DNA of 64,000 nucleotides from Desmodesmus armatus (Eukaryota > Chlorophyta > Chlorophyceae > Sphaeropleales > Scenedesmaceae), in the NCBI GenBank assembly GCA_007449985.2, contig VIIQ02000652.1, positions 1-64,000 of the forward strand, written 5' to 3'. Position numbers and translations under genes: made by a program. Each line of letters opens with the position of its first letter. The first letter of the stretch is position 1. Positions 20,034 through 32,275 of the stretch are shown here, piece by piece. The notes under the pieces were generated by a model, which saw only the letters and a program-made list of their open reading frames with translations, was not told where the DNA came from and ran no database searches.

Positions 20034-22541
20034 GTTTGGACAACTAGAAGCTCACACATGTATCAAAACTTCAAAGTAAAAGCAACATGGCAATATGATA
20101 TGGTACTATACACAACCTAACAGCAGAGTATGGCATGGCACAACATGGTGCGGTGCAGTATGGTACGGTGCAGCGTAAAAGTGCCGTGCGGTATAGTACA
20201 GTAGAGAACAGCAAATTAAACTGGACCACACTACAGCACAGGATGCAAGGCGTACATCACAGTACGTGATGCAAACGATACAAGTTTGAGGCTGTCCTGA
20301 TGAGATGCAGTGCTTCTTGGCACTCCCTGTGTCAAACCTCACCTGTCTTGGGTGCTGCAGTGACTCTTCACAGCCTAGGTCTTCACCCACAGTCTTATGC
20401 TTTTCACAGATTTAGGGCTTGTTAATTGATTTGTAAACATTTTGACGTGAAAAAGGGGAAAATATATATAAAAATGAACCTTGGACCCTACCCACCTGTC
20501 TTGGGTGCTGCAGTGCCTCCTTTACGGCCTTTTGAGTGACCTCAGTGAACGTCACACGTTGGAGGTTGTGGCTTGGACGCAACACACCTCGCCTCTGCAG
20601 CAACACCAACACAAAACAACAGACCGACACTCTTCAGGACTTGCATGCAGTTTGGTACAACACAGCTGTGCATGCCCTGAAACGCACTGCAACCAGCCCG
20701 CCCCACAAGTTCACACCACCTTCCACCGTGGCAGCTCCTGTGTAGTATGCCGGGTTGATCCACACACGTCTGCGCTGACAGTAGCTAAGTGGTGTGCAAA
20801 CCTACCCCCCCCCCCCTAGCCCCCCCCCCCCCCCCAGCCCACCACACATACATGACCACTTGTGCAGAGCAGTCTCCCACCATCCTGCCCCCCCCACACA
20901 CACACAAGATGAACACCCCCCCCCCCCACACACACAAGACAACCCCCCCCCCCACACACACACACACACACACACCTTCAGCTCCTGTGTGATGTGCCAG
21001 CTGATGGCCTCCCCCTCCCTGTCAGGGTCTGTTGCCAGCAGCACACTGCCACAGCCAGACGCAGCAGCAGCCAACTCCTGCAGCCGCTCCTCACCTACAC
21101 AGGCAACAGCAAAGGCAGGCAGGCAGGCGCACGAGCAACGGCACAGGCAATCAGGCAGGTAGGAAGACGGGCAGGCACGTAGGCAGGCGCAGAAGCAAAG
21201 GCACAGCCAGACGTAGCAGAAGTCGACTCCTGCAGCCGCTCCTCACCTACACATACGATGGAGCAGGCAGGCGGGCACGCAGGCAGGCAGGCAAGCAGGC
21301 AGGCAGGCAGCCACAAAAGCCAAGCCAAGCAGGCAGGCAAGCAGGCAGGCGCAAAAGCAAAGTCAAGCAGGCAGGCAAGCAGACAATCAGGCAGGTAGCA
21401 AGGCGGGCAGGCAGGCAATCACGCAGGCAGGCACAATGGTGAAGGCACAGGCGGACATTGTGCTCAACGGGTGCTTGGCAGCTGCTACTCAGCAGCTGCA
21501 GTGCCGAATTGTGTGGGTGTGACCCTTGTGTGTTGAGGCATGCAGCATGACATGCTTGTACTCAATGCAGCCATTGTGACACGAACCACCGTCCATGGCA
21601 CTCGCCACTGAGCCTCACAGCACGTCAGTAGGCATGAATGAGTCGCTTGTCCTCCCCTTGAAACCCTAAACCCTAAAGCCTAACCCCACATCCCACCTGG
21701 CCGTCTCACTTGCCAGACCAATTCAAAGTCAGCTGCTGGGTCTACTGCTCCTGGCTTGGCCATTAAGTCGCGCACATGGCCATACGATGCCAGCACCTGC
21801 AAGAGCAATCACATGGGCGGAAAACGGGGGACGGTGGTGGTTTCCATCACAGCAAAAGACGGTGGTTGATTGGTGAGAAGAGGGGTAGGGGTGGGGGGAG
21901 TGGGTTGGTGAAACCACCCTGTCGAAAGTGCGTCCAGGAGGGGGTAAGGCTCTGCTTCGGCTGCTGCAAGATGTGCCGTGTTTCACTGTTGCTGCTGCTG
22001 CCGCTGTTGCTGGTGGTGGTGCAAGTGATGCCACGCGCACCGCTGATGCTGCTGGCACAACCAGGCATATGTGGCTCAACGGCAGTTGACCCCACAGTGC
22101 AACTGCCGCAGCTGCTCCTGCTGCAGGACTTCCGCAGCTGTTTGTACTGCGTTGGGAGTTGGTTGGGGCACAGGACTGCTGCTACTCTTGCTGCTGCAGC
22201 TGCTGCTCAAATGCCCTGCTGCAGATTTAACTGACCTTGTACTGAGAGCCCAGGAACTTTTGAATCTTCACTGCCTTAGTTGGTGACTCAACAATCATCA
22301 GGCTCTTCCCAGCTGAACGCTTGGATGACACATCAGCAGCATGAGCGGTTGCTGCTGCTGCTGCCACTGGCTGCAGGCTTTGTCTCCCTGTCCTGCCTGC
22401 GCTGCTGCTGCTACTGGGGACACCAGCAGGTTGCGCTGTGGCAGAAACCAGCACATGCTGTCTGCAGCACAGCTGCCTGATGGGATGAATGGTTATGCTG
22501 CTAACTAATGCATTTCCCAGCAAGCTGCTCCGTGCCTGCAT
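9078..22541 (-). CDS. topA: Bacterial-type (type IA) DNA topoisomerase I with HMG-box-like tail, probably organellar
   Basis: The enzyme relaxes negative supercoils by single-strand passage through a 5'-phosphotyrosine. My 18 exons are: 22236-22541, 21710-21796, 20976-21089, 20496-20594, 19878-19992, 18994-19524, 18400-18554, 17878-17952, 17409-17477, 16813-17100, 16116-16256, 15632-15779, 15143-15234, 14596-14825, 12893-13106, 11865-12044, 11386-11580 and 9078-10412. All phases close (about 1,457 aa); only the exon-3 acceptor is uncertain. Exon 1 has a transit-like leader ([10 protein letters not shown]) and the Toprim start [10 protein letters not shown]. Exon 3 has [12 protein letters not shown], exon 7 carries the active-site tyrosine (LITYMRTDG), and exon 8 has EAHEAIRPT. 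Exons 14-15 form a zinc ribbon (CPVCGG..GC..GC). Exons 15-17 hold C-terminal repeats (GRFGPYVQH). The last exon encodes two near-identical HMG-like boxes (ISGYNLF) and a third degenerate one. Plastid targeting is inferred from the leader and family. Confidence 0.92.
10600..11245 (-). repeat. Ladder of four decayed copies of the 3' half of topoisomerase exon 17
   Basis: The 3' half of the exon at 11386-11580 (encoding [20 protein letters not shown] and its GTGAG donor) recurs at about 11144-11245, 10951-11035, 10789-10873 and 10607-10697. The units are roughly 165-190 bp and include the same stretch of intron (around TTTGCTTGTG). The copy nearest the real exon is almost perfect. The outer copies carry stops and indels. 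Only the 11386-11580 exon has the preceding half ([13 protein letters not shown]), so the others are probably non-functional or rare alternative exons. Confidence 0.85.
12643..12800 (-). pseudogene. Dead duplicate of topoisomerase exon 15 with mutated splice donor
   Basis: This is a copy of the exon at 12893-13106. It still reads [19 protein letters not shown]. It has an extra G that shifts the frame upstream of that block, and its donor reads CTG|ATGAGC where the real exon has CTG|GTGAGC. A CTG run inside it is expanded. It lies in the intron 3' of the intact exon. Confidence 0.8.
14146..14322 (-). pseudogene. Two fragments of the 5' edge of topoisomerase exon 15
   Basis: About 14146-14207 matches the first ~60 nt of the exon at 12893-13106, including the intron/exon junction ([10 protein letters not shown]). 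A shorter, more diverged copy lies at about 14288-14322 (NYESQ plus CTGCAG acceptor). Both sit in the intron upstream of the true exon. Confidence 0.75.
14859..14931. repeat. Local duplication in a topoisomerase intron
   Basis: A 25-bp block beginning GTACAGCTAGCTGTGCATCT occurs at 14859 and again at 14905. They are separated by a doublet of TTGGCCAAGTACA. Confidence 0.8.
15455..15508 (-). pseudogene. Fragment of topoisomerase exon 12, 3' end with donor
   Basis: The segment matches 15625-15680, the last ~50 nt of the exon at 15632-15779 plus the start of its intron. The shared parts are CACACCTGACACCTC and GCAGTGAAGTT on the + strand. It is a displaced and slightly diverged copy in the following intron. 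Confidence 0.75.
16317..16587 (-). repeat. Repeated copies of the acceptor and start of topoisomerase exon 11
   Basis: The junction at 16228-16277 (acceptor GCAG plus the codons of VLLAGVLPG) recurs in the upstream intron at about 16317-16365, 16458-16506 and, weaker, 16551-16587. The copy at 16458 keeps AACACCCCCGCCAGCAGCAC almost intact. Confidence 0.75.
20332..20372 (-). pseudogene. Fragment of topoisomerase exon 4, 3' end with donor
   Basis: CACCTGTCTTGGGTGCTGCA appears here and at the end of the real exon (20496-20594), where it encodes LQHPRQ followed by the GT donor. The copy lies in the downstream intron and diverges after about 30 nt. Confidence 0.75.
20802..20975. repeat. Poly-C and CA microsatellite block
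   Basis: Runs of 9-14 C alternate with (CA)n up to the donor of topoisomerase exon 3. On the gene strand this is a G-rich/GT-rich intron start. No gene is seen in it. Confidence 0.9.
21110..21430. repeat. CAGG tetranucleotide satellite with an exon fragment
   Basis: GCAGGCAGGCAGG-type repeats are interrupted by unique pieces. At 21229-21258 they contain a copy of the start of topoisomerase exon 3 (EERLQE on the minus strand, CTCCTGCAGCCGCTCCTCAC on +), whose original is at 21074-21093. Confidence 0.85.
21664..21691. repeat. Short interstitial telomere-like array
   Basis: CCCTAAACCCTAAAGCCTAA matches the TTTAGGG telomere unit of plants and many green algae, with about three units. A comparable array is at 37124-37165. 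Such short arrays are common internally and do not imply a chromosome end. Confidence 0.6.
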
Positions 22542-25068
22542 GGCAGGAGGAGTGTGGAATGTGAGGAGGCAGCAGCAACAGCAGTTGGCCACCCAGACCC
22601 AGGGAGAGCCATGGAGGCGCTCGGAACGACCTCGACATTGCCTTGATGTTACTTACGGTCACATGTCGCATGGGCGCCTCCAAGGGACCAGTTTTACTGC
22701 GTTGTTGTGGAAGCTGTTGCATCAGTATCGAAGCCTACTGTTTGAGCTAAGGAAAAGCCGTGGTGAACATCGACCCAACGTGCATAGATGCATACGTTTG
22801 TGACGAAACTGCAAGGCGAGCAAATGACGTGAGTTTGGCGTGGTTGTGCTGCCATGAATATGCATGCCTTGCGCATGGTGGACAGGCTGGCCACTTGGGA
22901 AATCCCCATCGGGGTGCGGGAACACTCCCCTACCACCAGGCACAAGTCAAAGGGTATTTACTGCTCCAGTTTTCGGTTTCCCTATGGGGGCACGTGTCAA
23001 TCAGTTGCAAGTGTGGGCACCAACCTAGACACTCAGCAGAGGTGGCCACTTGAGTATATTTGTCACCGCATGTGGGCCTTGACAAGATTCACTGACAATG
23101 ACAACTGTTGAGGGGAAAACCAGAAAGGTTCCTTTCCATCCATCACAGCTCAAGGTGTGGACAGGGGGGGATGATTAACAGCTGTTCTCTTACTCAGACG
23201 CATCAAACCCTTTCACAACTTGGCTGCAGTTGTGCTGAGCCTTCATGTCGCTGCGATTCAGTAAAGGCTGCCGACAGTTACCTATACAACATGGCAAGAG
23301 CACCGTCTGTGAGTTTGAGTTGGCAACCTAGCTGCCAGACTGTCCATGGCTTCTCTGGGGGGGGGGGGGGGGGCTGGTTGGGCGCTGCATGTCGATGCAC
23401 GACAACGTGTATGTGACACACATGAAGTCAACAGCAGTACAGTGACACAACATGATAAGCTTTGCCGTGCGTCAATAATGAGTCACACAACAAATGTTAT
23501 CATTTACAGCGTGCAGTGCATGGTCTGGGCGACTGGGAGCATGGGCACGTCGCCATGGACTCACATTACACCAGTTGCTGCTCAGTGGGACTCCAGCACA
23601 GTGCAACCGAACCACAAACTGACCAAGCTGCATGCCCACCGATCCCACATTGGGCACTACAGTAGGACCGGCCTGCAAGATCTTTCAGAGCAACTCAACA
23701 TATGCAGAGCTGGTCCAACCGGTGTGATGGCATCACACCCGCAGTCCATCCGGTCCAACAGCTGCACTGCCAGCTACTAGCTGTGACGGTCACAGCTAGT
23801 CAAATCAACTGGTCAAACCAACAAAGACAACAGCACGCAACAGACGCACCTAGCTGCCATCAGGGAGTGTACTGACACACCCACTCACATGTTCAGCACA
23901 AAGCACGAACTCGCATGTACCATCTGTGCTGACACACAGTACCCTATAGCCAAGCCAAGTCCTGCCATCTAGCTTCAGAACACTCTCTTCAAGTGACGCC
24001 AGTCAACAAAATCGGCACAAGTCAACCACATGACCTGCTATTCTAGCACGGTTTCAGTGCTATGTGGCGTACCTCAAGCAACAGCCTGCTACAGCTGTTG
24101 CCAGGCGTTTGGCATCTTGTCAAGGTGACAAATCCAAGGTCAGGCGTCAGGGTTTAGGTCACCCTTGAACCCGTAAGCCCTACTTGCACGCTACTGCGTT
24201 GCCCAGAGACCGTGTGTAAGTGTGCCACAAAGACTGGTGCGTACAACACGATCAGCAGGTCGTCACATTCATGGTTTCCATGGCATGAACATGGCAACAT
24301 CACAACCTACATCCTGCATCTAACCACAACCACTGTGTTGCATGTCAGAGCAGTTGCTGCCATCGGCCGCACACGGCGTGAGAGCCCCTGGCCCCAAAAA
24401 TGTTTTTGACTGATCCACACTAGCCCTAACGGATGAAACTTACGAGCTTTAGGCAGCGGTAGGGATGGCAGCAGAAGAGATTCTGCTGTGGTGTATTTGC
24501 TGACCAGCGGGTTGGGCTCCCACCAGCTGGCCACACACACTCAACAGGCGGAAGAGCACACCTGCTGCGTAGAGTGCATCAGCCTCACCTTTCCTTGCCT
24601 AAGATATATGCGTAATCGCCAACAGGCACTGCATATTGTGGGGCCAGCAGTGAAACTCTGGCACTGCCACACACAATCCCCAGTTGGGAGTGCCAACACA
24701 ACCCTACTGCTACGGGAAACAGTCACCAGCAGATGCACCCTGAAGGTGTGACATGGCTTGCAGCCACACACGCACACATCCTTTCACGCCGGCTCGCTCG
24801 CTCGGGCGCACATCAACACCCCTACACAAGAACACTCTGCTTCATACCACCGCTGCAGGCGGTCGCTTAACACGCAAAAGCACGACCCAACCTCTACCCG
24901 AGACAGACACGCTTCCCACTCCCTCCACACACTCTCACCCCAGTACGAGCTCCCACACACATCATCCCAACAACCAACCCGCACTCCTCTCCTGGCCTAT
25001 GCAGCCCCAAGGATAACTGCAGGAAAAAGCTGCGGATTCATCCCACTACCAGACACCAGCAGAGAGCC
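22542..25068. other. Intergenic region, no gene recognised
   Basis: This lies between the start of the topoisomerase gene and the 3' end of the TMEM245-like gene. I see a poly-G run (23356-23374) and ordinary unique sequence. No exon chain with recognisable protein similarity was found on either strand. The topoisomerase promoter should lie just above 22541, but no clear TATA box is visible. Confidence 0.5.
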
Positions 25069-27294
25069 CTAGTACATCTCCCTGTGCAGGTTGTACCCAA
25101 CACTCAACAACGCCAGCACCATCGGCCCCAACAGCACCCCCTGCAGTGGGTTAGCAAAGTGCCACATGCCGCCAAACACCCCTAACCCCACAAGATACGG
25201 CAACGTCGGCTCTATCTCCCTGTAAATCAAATCATCCCCAAACGTGTACGCCCCAACATGCAACCCCATCAGCACCAAACCCTTCACAGCAGCACCTCGC
25301 ACCAACACTAGCTCCAGTACGGCAGGCAGGGCCGTGAGGTACACCGGGACCAGCGGCAGTACAGCCACGATGGCGGATGCTACTGTTGCGGTACACACAA
25401 AGTGGGTGCCGAAGGCGCGCAGGGTGAGCCAGGTGAAACCTGCATGCCAGCCAGCTAGCTTCAGGGAGGAGACAAACACGCCGCGCAGCGCCTTGGTCAC
25501 GGCGCGGCTGGCACGGTCCTGGCTGGCCTGCGAGAGATACGGAACAGACAGCAAGCAGCAGCACGCGAAGGAGTATGGGGCATGTGAGTGACAGGGCCAG
25601 CGATCGCACAGTGCGGGTGGCGCATATAGCTGCGCGCAGCATGCCGCAGCAATAGCGTCGACAAGTAAATGCATCAGTGGCGGGCGTTGCTGCTCCTTGT
25701 GGTGATTATGTTCCCATAATGGTGCGCTGTCGGTCAAGCAGCAACTGCAAACCATCAGGAGCAGCACTTCTGTGCGTCACATGCTTAAGGAAACATGCTT
25801 TCCTGGTGTTGGTGGCAGTGTCCCCTCACCTCTGACATTGGCAGCAGCTTCACCAGCTGCTCAACAGGGTCGATATCCAGGGCCAGCAGGGTGTACAGCA
25901 CTGACGCAAACACACCCAGCTGCACCAGGAACTTGGCAACACCAAGGCCTGCAGCAGCTCAAGATAGATCATCAGCTATCAGTGCTCCTGCACAAGTATA
26001 AGTGCTCCTGCAAAACTATCGCTGCTCGTGCGCTAGGACGAGCGCATGAACCGCACAGTGCAACCATCACTGCACCCACCTTGAGCAACGCCGTAGTCAA
26101 CCTGCACCCTGACATTGAAAGCAGTGTACTCACCATGATAGTGGCCAAGCTTCTCTGCCAAACTGGTTCACAAGAGCTATTCATGCACAGCTGTCAATTG
26201 CACTCATAGATACCCCCGCCCTCTCACCTAGCCTCAGCACGCCGAGCCCAGTCCCCAGCGCAACAGCAGTAGTGCTGCCCAGCCCCGCAACCAACACACT
26301 GCTGACATGCCGCAGCAGCGTGATCAGCGGATACGCAGCCCCACGCGCCACCCGAACCAAGCTCGTGCTGGCACTGCTGCTGCCAGCCGCCGCACTGCTG
26401 CCGCTGCTGCCTGCCTTCTTGGCTGCAGCAGCAGCAGCAGGAGAGGTCGTAACACCTTGCCTGCCTGCCTGGCCTGCTGGTAGGGCAGCAGTACTGGGTC
26501 CCGTGCTGGTAAGAGCCTCGGAAAGTGTGCTGTTCACCCTGCAGGTGTGCTTGGTAGGGCACTGACCAGCCCCGTCGGCGGTTTCTTGCGGACGCTGCTT
26601 TGGATTCCAGGTTCCCTGCTGACCCTCAGGCCCCCAGCAACCCCACAGCTGTCCTGCTGCTGCCGCAGCAATTTGTGATCGGCACCTTCCTGCCCCCCAT
26701 GCTGCTCGTCCTGCTGCTGCTGTCCTGCATCCGACTCCTCCTCATGCATGAGCTGCCCCAGCACAGCTGCAACCTCACTCCCAGCTGTCGCAAAATCAAA
26801 CCTCGCAACCGCCGCCAGCGCGCCCCGCACATGACTCAAGGGATTACTCATCCCCACGTAGTCATCCCCTCTGACCCCGCCGTCGCGCGCAACAACGCCA
26901 GTGCGCGCGCCAGATCCGGACGCTGCAGCTCCTGCTCCCTTGCTAGCTGTAGTGAAACCTCCGAGCAGGTTTGACAGTAGTCCACGGCCTTGTGCTGCAC
27001 CTGCAAGGCCTGCTGCAACTCCTGCAGGGCTTGTGGAGCCTGCCGGCTGGCAGGCATGCATCCGCAGCTCGGCCAGCTTCAGCTGTTCGCTGGCTGCCTC
27101 ATGCCCAGCGACAGCACCTGACATGGCAAACACGCAGAACATAAACCGCAATCAGCAGGCAGGGCAAGCTGCAACACCAATCTTCCATCGTCGGCATAAA
27201 CAAGGGCAGCAACTGAGCAACCCAGTCTCTAGTGGGGTCTCTGGTGGATGCGCTGCAAGAATGCAAACACGCAGGCCAAAGATGGCAGGCAGGG

Positions 27295-27326
<32 letters not shown>

Positions 27327-30300
27327 CCGGGCAAGCTGTAACACCGATCCCTCATCGTGGGCCTCAAAGAAGGGCAGCAACTAAACCAACCAACTTTAGA
27401 TGGTGAAGAGGCTGCGCAATGCACAAGCAGAGTACCCCACATGACTCACTGTGCAACTTTTCCTGCAGCCGCTCCACCTCTGCCTGCACCCCCAGCACCT
27501 CCTGCGCCAGCACACTGCTGCCATTGCTGCCGCCATTGCTGCCGGCGGCTGCACCCCTACTCCCGCTCCTAATGCTGCTGCCGTTGATCCACGCCGCCTC
27601 CAGCCGCCCCGCAAGCACCCCGAGCCGCTGCTGCTGTTCGTCTAGCTGCTGCTGCAGCTGCTGCCGCTGCTGGCCAAGCTGCACTTCTGCTAGGCTGCTG
27701 TTGGCCAGCTGTACTGCCAACCGGAGCTTGGCCTCAACCCCACAGTCGGCTGGCAGCTTGAGCGCTGCTCGCACCACCTCCCAGTCCACCAACACCTGGC
27801 AACAAGACAGGAAGAACGTGCACTGACATCAGTGATTTTCTGTCTTTTCTTCCTTCTGTCAAGCTCTTGCTTCAACTCATGGTCTAGTATTGTCTCCATG
27901 TAGTATGGCAGCCCCGGCAGCGTCTCTGACTAATCCACTCTCAACCACACAGGCTCACCTTTGACAGGGTTGTGGCTGATAAGGGAGTCGCTGGCCCTAC
28001 CACTTGCCGCCCCCATAAATGACGACCCTGAATGTGTGCGATCAGTGTTTCAACATGGAGAGCAGTCTGCGTTGGCATACACTCTGTACAAGATGAAAGT
28101 GCGCCGGGCGCGCCTTCTTGGGCTGACTTTGGGCATCTGACCTGACAAGGGGTATTTCTTGGTGCTGCTGCATGCTGGATCCTAGCTGTTTGCTTCCCAC
28201 TTCTGTACAAGGTTGTCGTGTTGCCTCAGGATGTCAATGAAGTCTCCTTTGCTGTCTTGCTTTGAATCAGGCTACTATCTGGTGTAGGTGGTGCAAACCA
28301 CTGACGGGGATCGGGGTTTTTCCCCACCTTAGTGTTTCAACCGGTTCAACCCTGGCAGGCAATGCCATTGATGTGTGGCGAATGTGTCTGCGTGTAACAT
28401 TTTCTTCCCCCATAAACGGCCATGCTAGGGTTGCCCTAGCGTCTACTGGGCACCATTCCCTACCGTCCTTGACCCTTACCCTTACCAAACCCGACCTGAC
28501 CCAGCCCAAAGGCTCTCCTTTGATAGGTTGTGGCTGATCAGGAAGTCGCTGGCCCCACTACTTGCCACCCCCATGTACGGCCATGCTAGGGTTGCCCTAG
28601 CGTCTACTGGGCACCACTCCCAAATGTCCTTGACCCGTAACCTTACCCTTATCAAATCCGACCCGATTCAGCCCACAGGCTCACCTTTGATAGGTTGTGG
28701 CTGATCAGGAAGTCGCTGGCTCGTGTTTCAACGTAGTGTGTCAGCCCCGGCAGGGTCTCCTGCAGCACGTACTGCGTCATGCCCACCAACTGCCCCTCGT
28801 ACTGCTGCACCAGGGACCACACCCCCTCCGTCAGACCAGCCTCTGTGCCCTTCTGCCTCACGAGGGTGTTCAGGGACACAACTGCCTGCAGGGGGGGGGG
28901 CAAAGGCAGGTTGAGAGTCGCCAGGAACTTCGCTTGAAGGGAGAGTGAGGAGAAGAGGAGCAGGTGGCAGATGCAGGGAGGAGAGAGGGTGCAGGAGGGG
29001 TAGCCTTCGTACTGCTGCACCAGGGACCACAAACCCTCTGTTAGGCCCGCCTCTGTGCCCTTCTGCCTGAGGGTGTTGAGGGACACAACTGCCTGCATGG
29101 GAGGGGGAAGGGGGGACAGTGTGCACACAGGAAGGGCAGGGTGAGAGTGGGCAGGAAAGTGGGATGAGGTAGTGTGAAGGAGGAGGTGATGGCAGATGCA
29201 GGGAGGGGAGAGCGTGCAGGAGAGGTAGCTTGCGTACTGCTGCACCAGGGACAACACACCCTCTGTTAGGCCAGCCTCTGCGCCCTTCTGCCTCACGAGG
29301 GTGTTTGGGGACACGACCGCCTGCAGGGGGAGTTGAGTCAAAGGAGCACAACAAACGTACTTGCTTATATGTCTGAGGCATGTACTGTTGAGAATGACAG
29401 ATAAAGAACAGGCAGGAGCGGGGCAGGGGAGTGAAGAGGAGGAGGCGACAGATGCAGGGAGTAGAGAGGGTGCAGGAGAGAGAGCCTTCATGGTGTGTAC
29501 TAGGGACCACACACCCCTATGTCAGGCCGGCCTCTGTGCCCTGACGCCTTGCGATGGTGTTGAGTTCCGCTACCGCCGTCAGGCAGGGGGTGAGACGGGG
29601 TAGGCAAATGTGCAGAAACGGGTTGTACAGGTGGGGTGATGCTGGGGATGTGCCTAGCCAGCCGCCACACATCACTCTTCATTTCCCTTTGTCTTTGGCC
29701 AAGCTGTCGTGAAAGACCGACCAGTCATGACAAGCTCCATGAGGTACCTCACACACTCCTCCACCAACAGCCAGTGTGTCCAAGCAGCAAGCAATCCAGC
29801 AGCTGCCTCTCCTCACCTGTCTAGACTCGTCCCCAATCTGCACCAGCAGCACCGCAGACAGCACCACGCTGCCCAGTATGAGCCCAACCACAATCAGGCC
29901 CGATACAGCAGTGTCCAAGAAGCTGGATGCACAAGCACTCCTCAGCCCCGAATCCGCCCGCACCAGCACGGACACCAGCCGCGACCACGCCACAGCGAAC
30001 TGCTGCTGCAGCGACCGGCTAACAGCACTGCCGATGCTGCTGCCGGCCCCAGGTGCCACACTGCCCACACCCACAGCCTTGCTGTCATGCATCGCAGCGT
30101 CCCGCGCTGCCGGTGCTGCTGCTGCTGCAGCGGTGTGGTGGTGATTTCCACCTGTCTGCTGAACCTGAGAGTCCTGTGCTGCATCTGAAAAGGGGCTGTG
30201 CATAGCTGCCGTACGGCGTCTGCTGTAGCCACCACTACCACTAGCACTACCTTGCTTCCTTCCTGAGGGTTGCATGGGTGCTGCTGCTGCTGTCGGACTC

Positions 30301-31849
30301 CCTGCATCGTCGCTGTCTTGCTGCTGGGGGGTTGCTGTTGTGCTGTCGTTCATGCTGCTGGGTGCTTTGAGCAGGCTGACTGGCAGCAGTAGGAAGGGCA
30401 GGCCTCCAGCAACTGCCAAGGTGGCTCCCAGCATCAGTAGAGGCATGAAGAGAGACTGCTCTGCTGCAAGGAAACCCTACATACAACGGTCAACACGAAA
30501 GCAGGCAAGTGAATTCAGTCAGTAAGGTGATTTTGAAGAGAGGGAATGTCACAGTAGGATCAGTAAGCATGAGTGTGTGTTGCTTGGTGTTGCAGTCTGC
30601 ATGACAAGTCTGCCAAGACACACTGATTTGTGTGGTAAGATAAAGCGCGCTGCTGCATTAGGCATGTCTGCTATGCTACTAGCTACTGCTGACGGCAGCA
30701 GTAATGAGTGATAAGTCACACAGTCACTGCTGCCAGCTGCATCATGAACCCCCAGCAACAACTTAGCCCATACACCAAGTGACAAGCCACCGTCACTCAC
30801 CCGCACAAACCGGTAGCCTTCATACAACACGATGCCCCTCAGCAGTCCCTTGAACAGCACAGCACTCGGACTACTGCCTCCTGCAACCCCAGTCACACTA
30901 CCAGGAGGAGTCTTCGCCCCCACCACCCCCTCCCAACAGCCACTCTGCAAGCTGCTAGTCCCTTCATACCCAGGCCCAACCCCCTGCATCGATAAGGGAT
31001 CAGTAGCCTGTGCTGGGGCAAGGGAACCACCTAGCGACAGCACAGGGCTAAGCAGCGGTTCTCGGGGCCCCAGGGCGGGGCCCATAGGGCTAGGCAGGCT
31101 GAAGGCAGCAGATGCAGATGGCAGCTGCTGCGGGTGCTGGAAAGGCTGCCCAGCTGCTGTAACAGCAAGGCCTTGTGGCATTTGCACAGTAGCGAAGGCA
31201 CCGCCGGCAGATGCCGCCCCTGGCCCTGCTGCTGCTTGACTTGCAGTACAGCTCGAAGTGCTGTCACTCCTGCTGAGACCCTGTGCCTGCGCTGCTGCCC
31301 CTGCCCACCCGCTGAACGAATGCCCACCAGCAGCACCCACAGCAGCAGGCACCGTCATGTGTCGTTCTAACACGCCCTCAGCACAGCCGCCGCCGCCGCC
31401 GCTGCTGCTGCCGCGCACAGCCCGTGGCGACGGCTGGCGGCTGGCGGCGGCTGCAGCCGCCGCTGCCGCTGCGGCAGCAGTATGCAAGCTTGGGCTGGAT
31501 GAGCTGCTGCTCAGCCGTCCTCTCTGCTGCTGCTGCTGCTGGTGCTGGTGTAACTGCAGCGGCATCAGCCCCTGCTGCTGCTGCTGCTGCTGCTGCCGCT
31601 GCTGCTGTAGGAACAGCTGCTGCAGGTGTGGGTGAGGTGTCCACGGCATGTTACACTCCGACCTGCAACTGCCTGCATAGCTGTCGCCAGACCCAGTCAT
31701 CCCCGCAATGGAAACCGAGTGCAAACCATACCCCATGGCCCCATTGACATGCAGATCCAGGTATTGAGGTACCAAGGACTGCAGCTGGTGTCCCTGTAAG
31801 CTCGCCAGGGTTGACATTGTGCTGTTACTGCTGCTGGCTGCCGGCCAGA

Positions 31850-31903
<54 letters not shown>

Positions 31904-32243
31904 GCGCCTGCTGCTGCTGGCGTTGCTGCTGTTCGGGGTCCGGCCGCCGTGGCAGCAGACCGCCCAGGATGAACCGTAAGAGCTCCATAATTATGAAGCC
32001 ATACCCACTGAACAGATGCTTGAAAAAGTCCTGAAGCCGCAGCAGCCGCTGTCGCAGGGGTGATGCTGCCGCCTGCTGCTGCTGCTGTCGGGCGGCGGCT
32101 TGCTGCTTTTTGCTGGGGCCGTGTCGAGTGCCGGTTCCCTTAGCAGCACCTGCTGCTGTTGCTGCTGTTGCTGCTGCGTGACCGCCCGTGACCCTAGCAG
32201 CAGCACTATTGGCACGTGGGCCAAGGGGAGGTCGTCGGTGCCT

Positions 32244-32275
<32 letters not shown>

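Noticed and set aside
20694..20780. Possible extra topoisomerase exon containing TQEL
   Set aside because: It resembles a degenerate copy of the end of exon 3 and adding it would break phase between exons 3 and 4.
21110..21430. CAGG array considered as a CRISPR-like or satellite origin
   Set aside because: Units are only 4 bp with no spacer/repeat structure; it is a plain microsatellite in an intron.
28337..28360. tRNA T-arm-like GGTTCAACCC
   Set aside because: No acceptor stem, anticodon arm or D-arm could be folded around it.
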